Shown: piece by piece, positions 60,804-64,000 of the stretch | Numbering within the stretch: the first letter of the stretch is position 1 | How the letters are laid out: the number at the start of each line of letters is the position of its first letter | DNA from: Actinomycetota bacterium | GTDB taxonomy: Bacteria > Actinomycetota > Actinomycetes > Actinomycetales > Microbacteriaceae | Direction: 5' to 3' | Assembly: GCA_018268455.1 (NCBI GenBank) | Contig: JAFDWM010000290.1 | Span: 124,001-188,000, forward strand | DNA: 64,000 nucleotides | Notes under the pieces: generated by a model | What the model was told of the DNA's origin: nothing | The model's input: only the letters and a program-made list of their open reading frames with translations | Database searches by the model: none | Position numbers and translations under genes: made by a program

Positions 60804-61304
60804 TCAGTCGGCGCTCATGACCGACAGCACAGAGCCGTCGGATCCGAAGTTCACCAGGAGCACATCGTCGTCGCCGTCGGCGTCGAGGGCGTACTCGAGC
60901 ACCGCGAACGGCTCGTTGCCGCCATGCTCGTCGACGAGGAGGGTCATGCTCATCAGCTGCAGTGCGCGGATGATGTCGACGGCGGCGTCGCCACTCACGT
61001 CGACCAGATGCTCGACGAGGTCCTCGCCGTAAAGCTCCTGCTGCTGCAGGATGTACTCGGTCACCTCACTGGTGCGATCGTCGACCTCGGCGAGCATCCC
61101 GTGCCGCGCCTTGGCGTCGATCTTCTCGAGGCCGGAGACGAAGGCCGCGGCGATGTCGAGCGATTCGGGCGACACGTCCTCCTGATCCGGCGCGGTCAGA
61201 TCCACCGTCAGGGCGTGGTCGCCGAACTCCACCGTCTCGGACCAGAAGATCGATCCGTCCGGTCCCGAGGACAGCAGTCCGAAGAAGTCGTGTTCGATCG
61301 CCAT
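60804..61304 (-). CDS. DUF2004-like cytoplasmic protein
   Basis: A 166-residue acidic protein with no membrane segment or signal. The first third (FFGLLSSGPDGSIFWSETVEFGDHALTVDL) resembles the DUF2004/DUF6985-type domain of immunity-like and housekeeping proteins. The rest is helical with an EYILQQQELYGEDLVEHLV stretch. The function is unknown. It lies between lipA and ftsY as a single gene. Confidence 0.62.
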   Translation of the reverse strand: MAIEHDFFGLLSSGPDGSIFWSETVEFGDHALTVDLTAPDQEDVSPESLDIAAAFVSGLEKIDAKARHGMLAEVDDRTSEVTEYILQQQELYGEDLVEHLVDVSGDAAVDIIRALQLMSMTLLVDEHGGNEPFAVLEYALDADGDDDVLLVNFGSDGSVLSVMSAD

Positions 61305-61406
61305 ACCGCTATGAAACCAGCCTTGCGCGCTCCGCGGTAGTCCACCGGTCGTGCGCCACGAGCTCGCTCGGATCCGCGTGAGGAAACTCGCGGACCCGAC
61401 TCGCGC

Positions 61407-62282
61407 TCACGATGCGACGAGCTGCTGCACGAACACGTGCGGGGTGAAGCCGGTGAGGTCGTCGATGCCCTCGCCCTGCCCGAGCAGCTTGACCGGGATG
61501 CCTGTGCGCTCCTGCACGGCGAGCACGAAACCACCCTTCGCGGAGCCGTCCAGCTTCGTGAGCACGAGGCCCGTGACGCCGGCGTGCTCGAGGAACGCCT
61601 CGGCCTGCATCACGCCGTTCTGGCCTGTCGTGGCGTCGAGCACGAGCAGCACTTCGCTGATCGGCGCCTGCTTCTCCACAACCCGGCGGATCTTGCTGAG
61701 CTCGTCCATCAGTCCGCCCTTGGTGTGCAGTCGCCCCGCGGTGTCGATGATCACGATCTCGGTGCCGTTCGTCTTCGCGTACTCGACGGTCTGGAACGCA
61801 ACCGATGCGGGGTCCTGGCCGTGCTGCTGGGGGCGCACGATCGCGGCTCCCGCTCGTTGTGCCCACGTGCCCAGCTGTTCGACGGCGGCCGCACGGAACG
61901 TGTCTGCGGCGCCGACCACGACCGAGCGCTGATAACCCCGCAGGAACTTCGTGAACTTGCCGATCGTGGTCGTCTTGCCGACCCCGTTCACGCCCACCAC
62001 CAGCACGACCGCCGGGCGTTCGGTGAGTTTGAGCGTCGTGTCGAACTTCGCGAAGTGCTCCTCCAGCGTCTCCCGCAGCATGCGCTGCAGGTCCTTCGGA
62101 TCCGTCGTGCGGTAGCGCTCCACCTTCGCGCGCAGCTCGTCAACGAGCCGTTCGGTGATGTCGGGCCCGAAATCGGCCGTGAGCAGCGCGGTCTCGAGGT
62201 CGTCCCAGGTCTCGTCGTCGATGGTGGGTTTGACGAACATGCCGCGCAGTGCGCGACCGAGGGACCAGGACTTCTCCGCCAT
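61407..62282 (-). CDS. ftsY: Signal recognition particle receptor FtsY
   Basis: Membrane-associated GTPase receptor for SRP. The 291-residue protein is an NG domain only: G1 GVNGVGKT (97-104), DTAGRLHTKGGLMDEL, TKLDGSAKGG and the final GVGEGIDDL-type motif (GQGEGIDDLTGFTPHVFV). The acidic A domain of E. coli is absent. The ATG is six bases after TAGGCT, suggesting a leaderless mRNA. It lies between smc and ffh, as is usual. Confidence 0.97.
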   Translation of the reverse strand: MAEKSWSLGRALRGMFVKPTIDDETWDDLETALLTADFGPDITERLVDELRAKVERYRTTDPKDLQRMLRETLEEHFAKFDTTLKLTERPAVVLVVGVNGVGKTTTIGKFTKFLRGYQRSVVVGAADTFRAAAVEQLGTWAQRAGAAIVRPQQHGQDPASVAFQTVEYAKTNGTEIVIIDTAGRLHTKGGLMDELSKIRRVVEKQAPISEVLLVLDATTGQNGVMQAEAFLEHAGVTGLVLTKLDGSAKGGFVLAVQERTGIPVKLLGQGEGIDDLTGFTPHVFVQQLVAS

Positions 62283-62288
62283 TGCTCC

Positions 62289-62294
62289 AGCCTA
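62289..62294 (-). promoter_or_regulatory. Leaderless-type -10 element of ftsY
   Basis: TAGGCT on the minus strand, six bases, then the ATG at 62282. It lies in the 85-base gap after smc, so ftsY may be transcribed separately from smc. Confidence 0.45.
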
Positions 62295-62367
62295 GGGCCA
62301 GCCGTCCGGCGGATCCGGCGTGTTCGCCGAGGGCACGCAGCGGGCACCCTGCTCGTCGCTGTCCCGA

Positions 62368-64000
62368 TCAGGCCGGGATCGCGGCGGCGCGGTCGCCGAC
62401 GCGCTGCCCGACCACGGCCGACACCCCGTCCTGGCGCATCGAGACGCCGTACAGGGCGTCGGCGATCTCCATCGTGCGCTTCTGGTGCGTGATCACGAGC
62501 AGCTGGGAGTTCGCGCGCAGCTGCTCGAACACCGTCAGCAGCCGGCCCAGATTCGCGTCGTCGAGGGCCGCCTCGACCTCGTCCAGGATGTAGAACGGGC
62601 TGGGTCGCGCCTTGAAGATCGCGACCAGCAGCGCGACGGCCGCAAGCGAGCGCTCGCCACCGGAGAGCAGCGAGAGGCGCTCGATCTTCTTGCCGACAGG
62701 GCGCACCGCGACCTCGATGCCGGTGTTCAGCAGATCGTCGGGGTTCGTGAGCGAGATGCTGCCCGCACCGCCCGGGAACAGCAGCGGGAACACCTCGCCG
62801 AACGCCTGCCTGGTGTCCTCGAACGCCGCGGCGAAGATCGCCTGCATCCGCTCGTCGAGCTCGCCGATGATCGTGAGCAGATCCTGCCGGGTCTTGCTGA
62901 GGTCGGCGAGCTGCTCGGTGAGGAAGGCGTGTCGCTGCTCGAGCGCGGCGAACTCCTCGAGCGCGAGCGGGTTGACCCGGCCGAGCTGGGCGAGCTTGCG
63001 CTCCGCCTCCTGCAGCCGCCGCTGCTGGATGCCGCGGTCATACCGGATGCCGTTCGACTCCGGTTCATCCGCGTCGGACGGACCGTTCGGATCGCCGGGA
63101 ACAAGCTGATCGGGTCCATATTCCGCAACGAGAATATCTTCGTCGAGAGCAAGCTCGGACTGCACGCGCTCCAGCAGGCTGCTCAGATGCAGCTTCTTCT
63201 CATGGATCTGCAGCTCGAGGCCGTGCACGCTCTCGGTGAGACCGGCGAGACGCTCGCGCAGCGATGAGTCCTGACGACGCAGCTCGCCGAGCTCCTCGTT
63301 CTGCGCCGAGCGGGCGGTCTCTGCGGCGGCAAGCGAGAGCCGCGCCTCGGCCACCGAGCGATCGAGCGAATCCAGGATGCGAGGCAGCTCGGAGACGACG
63401 CCGGAGGCGGTCTCGCGCTGAGCACGCCGGATCACCGCCCGGCGAGCCGCCTCCGCGGCGGCCTCGCGCTCGCGCTCCCGCTGGCGTTCCAGCGACGCGA
63501 CGCGCGCCTCCGCGGCACGCACGCGCTCGCGCAGGGTCTCCACACCCAGGCGCGCCTCGATCTCGGTCTCGCGCGCGGCCTCGAGCGCCTCCAGCAGATC
63601 GTCCCGGGCCGACACGTCCAGCACCGGCCGCGGCATCGATTCCGCCTGCGCGAGCGCGATCTTGGCGGAGTCGGCGTTCTGCTCCGCGTCGGCGACGGCG
63701 GACTGCGCCTGGGTCAACCCGCTCTCCAGGCGTTCGCATTCCGCGATCGCGGACTCGTGCTGCACCACGACGCGGTTGATCTGCTCCGTGTGGGCGGCCA
63801 GCGCCGCGTCATGCTCGCGCAGGATGCGCAGCGCGTCGCGGGACTCGCGCCGGGCGACCTCGAGCTTCTCGGATCCCCCCTCGCGAGCGTCGCGGAGTGC
63901 GTCGACGACGACGCGCACCTCGTCGAGCCGCTCGATCGCGGCGTCGCGCTCGGCCACGAGTTCGAGCCGGGAGCGCTCGCCGCCGGAACCGGTGTGCAGG
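62368..64000 (-). CDS. smc: Chromosome partition protein SMC, C-terminal half (partial)
   Basis: The frame runs off the right edge; about 544 residues are present. Most is Ala/Arg/Glu-rich coiled coil (RVRAAEARVASLERQREREREAAAEAARR). The C-terminal ATPase lobe follows with the signature LLSGGERSLAAVALLVAIF and Walker B FYILDEVEAALDDAN. These close the SMC ATPase, with Walker A lying beyond the window. SMC with ScpAB condenses and segregates chromosomes. A GTG at 63957 is internal, not the start. Confidence 0.95.
   Translation of the reverse strand, partial: LHTGSGGERSRLELVAERDAAIERLDEVRVVVDALRDAREGGSEKLEVARRESRDALRILREHDAALAAHTEQINRVVVQHESAIAECERLESGLTQAQSAVADAEQNADSAKIALAQAESMPRPVLDVSARDDLLEALEAARETEIEARLGVETLRERVRAAEARVASLERQREREREAAAEAARRAVIRRAQRETASGVVSELPRILDSLDRSVAEARLSLAAAETARSAQNEELGELRRQDSSLRERLAGLTESVHGLELQIHEKKLHLSSLLERVQSELALDEDILVAEYGPDQLVPGDPNGPSDADEPESNGIRYDRGIQQRRLQEAERKLAQLGRVNPLALEEFAALEQRHAFLTEQLADLSKTRQDLLTIIGELDERMQAIFAAAFEDTRQAFGEVFPLLFPGGAGSISLTNPDDLLNTGIEVAVRPVGKKIERLSLLSGGERSLAAVALLVAIFKARPSPFYILDEVEAALDDANLGRLLTVFEQLRANSQLLVITHQKRTMEIADALYGVSMRQDGVSAVVGQRVGDRAAAIPA

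Overview
The window is high-GC chromosomal DNA from an actinobacterium, most likely a member of the Microbacteriaceae close to Microbacterium. The evidence is the pgi-zwf-opcA-pgl block (OpcA is an actinobacterial protein), the chain rpsB-tsf-pyrH-frr-cdsA and ffh/rpsP/KH/rimM/trmD/rplS/lepB/rnhB/DUF2469, leaderless-type promoters, and dense tail-to-head gene packing with 1-4 base overlaps. No insertion sequence, prophage, CRISPR array or rRNA was seen. There is one tRNA (Asn).

Layout. 1-3.5 kb: end of pgi and the oxidative pentose phosphate genes zwf, opcA, pgl. 3.5-6.3 kb: a DMT-type membrane protein and peptide deformylase on divergent leaderless promoters, tRNA-Asn, and an orphan ABC ATPase. 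6.4-10.8 kb: dusB-dgt-dnaG, tightly coupled. 10.8-18 kb: peroxidase, DsbA-like protein, thioredoxin/TPR protein, an unusual three-helix membrane protein with an internal lipobox, an AI-2E-family transporter, a hydrolase, a small zinc-ribbon-like protein and a secreted lysozyme-like protein. 18-23 kb: DivIVA-like repeat protein, cdsA, frr, pyrH, tsf, rpsB. 23-30.4 kb: M23 peptidase, xerC, dprA, comM, yraN, DUF2469, rnhB, lepB, rplS. 30.5-34.6 kb: membrane protein, map, DUF4190-like protein, trmD, rimM, khpA, rpsP.

34.75-50.2 kb is the most interesting part. It reads as an uptake and catabolism regulon for hydroxyproline, possibly also for related imino acids. A Liv-type ABC transporter (livJHMGF) runs into the three subunits of a D-hydroxyproline dehydrogenase. 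A second unit encodes a DHDPS-family deaminase, a hydroxyproline 2-epimerase and a ketoglutarate-semialdehyde dehydrogenase. A third unit on the opposite strand encodes an OCD-family imino-acid reductase, a second Cys/Cys proline-racemase-family enzyme and a prolidase-like amidohydrolase. All three units carry a matching 20-bp palindrome over or beside the promoter (34756-34775, 41575-41594, 49489-49508), presumably bound by the GntR/FCD regulator at 49544-50206. The third unit is not part of the standard 4-hydroxyproline pathway and is the best candidate for new biology.

50.3-56.7 kb holds a YbdK-type ligase and a glycerol locus: a SorC-family regulator divergent from glpD-glpF-glpK. This whole block (34.8-56.7 kb) lies between rpsP and ffh, which in many actinobacteria are close neighbours. 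A long interrupted palindrome sits at the glpK/ffh boundary. 56.8-64 kb returns to core genes: ffh, a TetR regulator, lipB-lipA, a DUF2004-like protein, ftsY, and the C-terminal part of smc, which runs off the end of the window.

All functional calls come from reading protein motifs and gene order by eye. No database search or computation was run.
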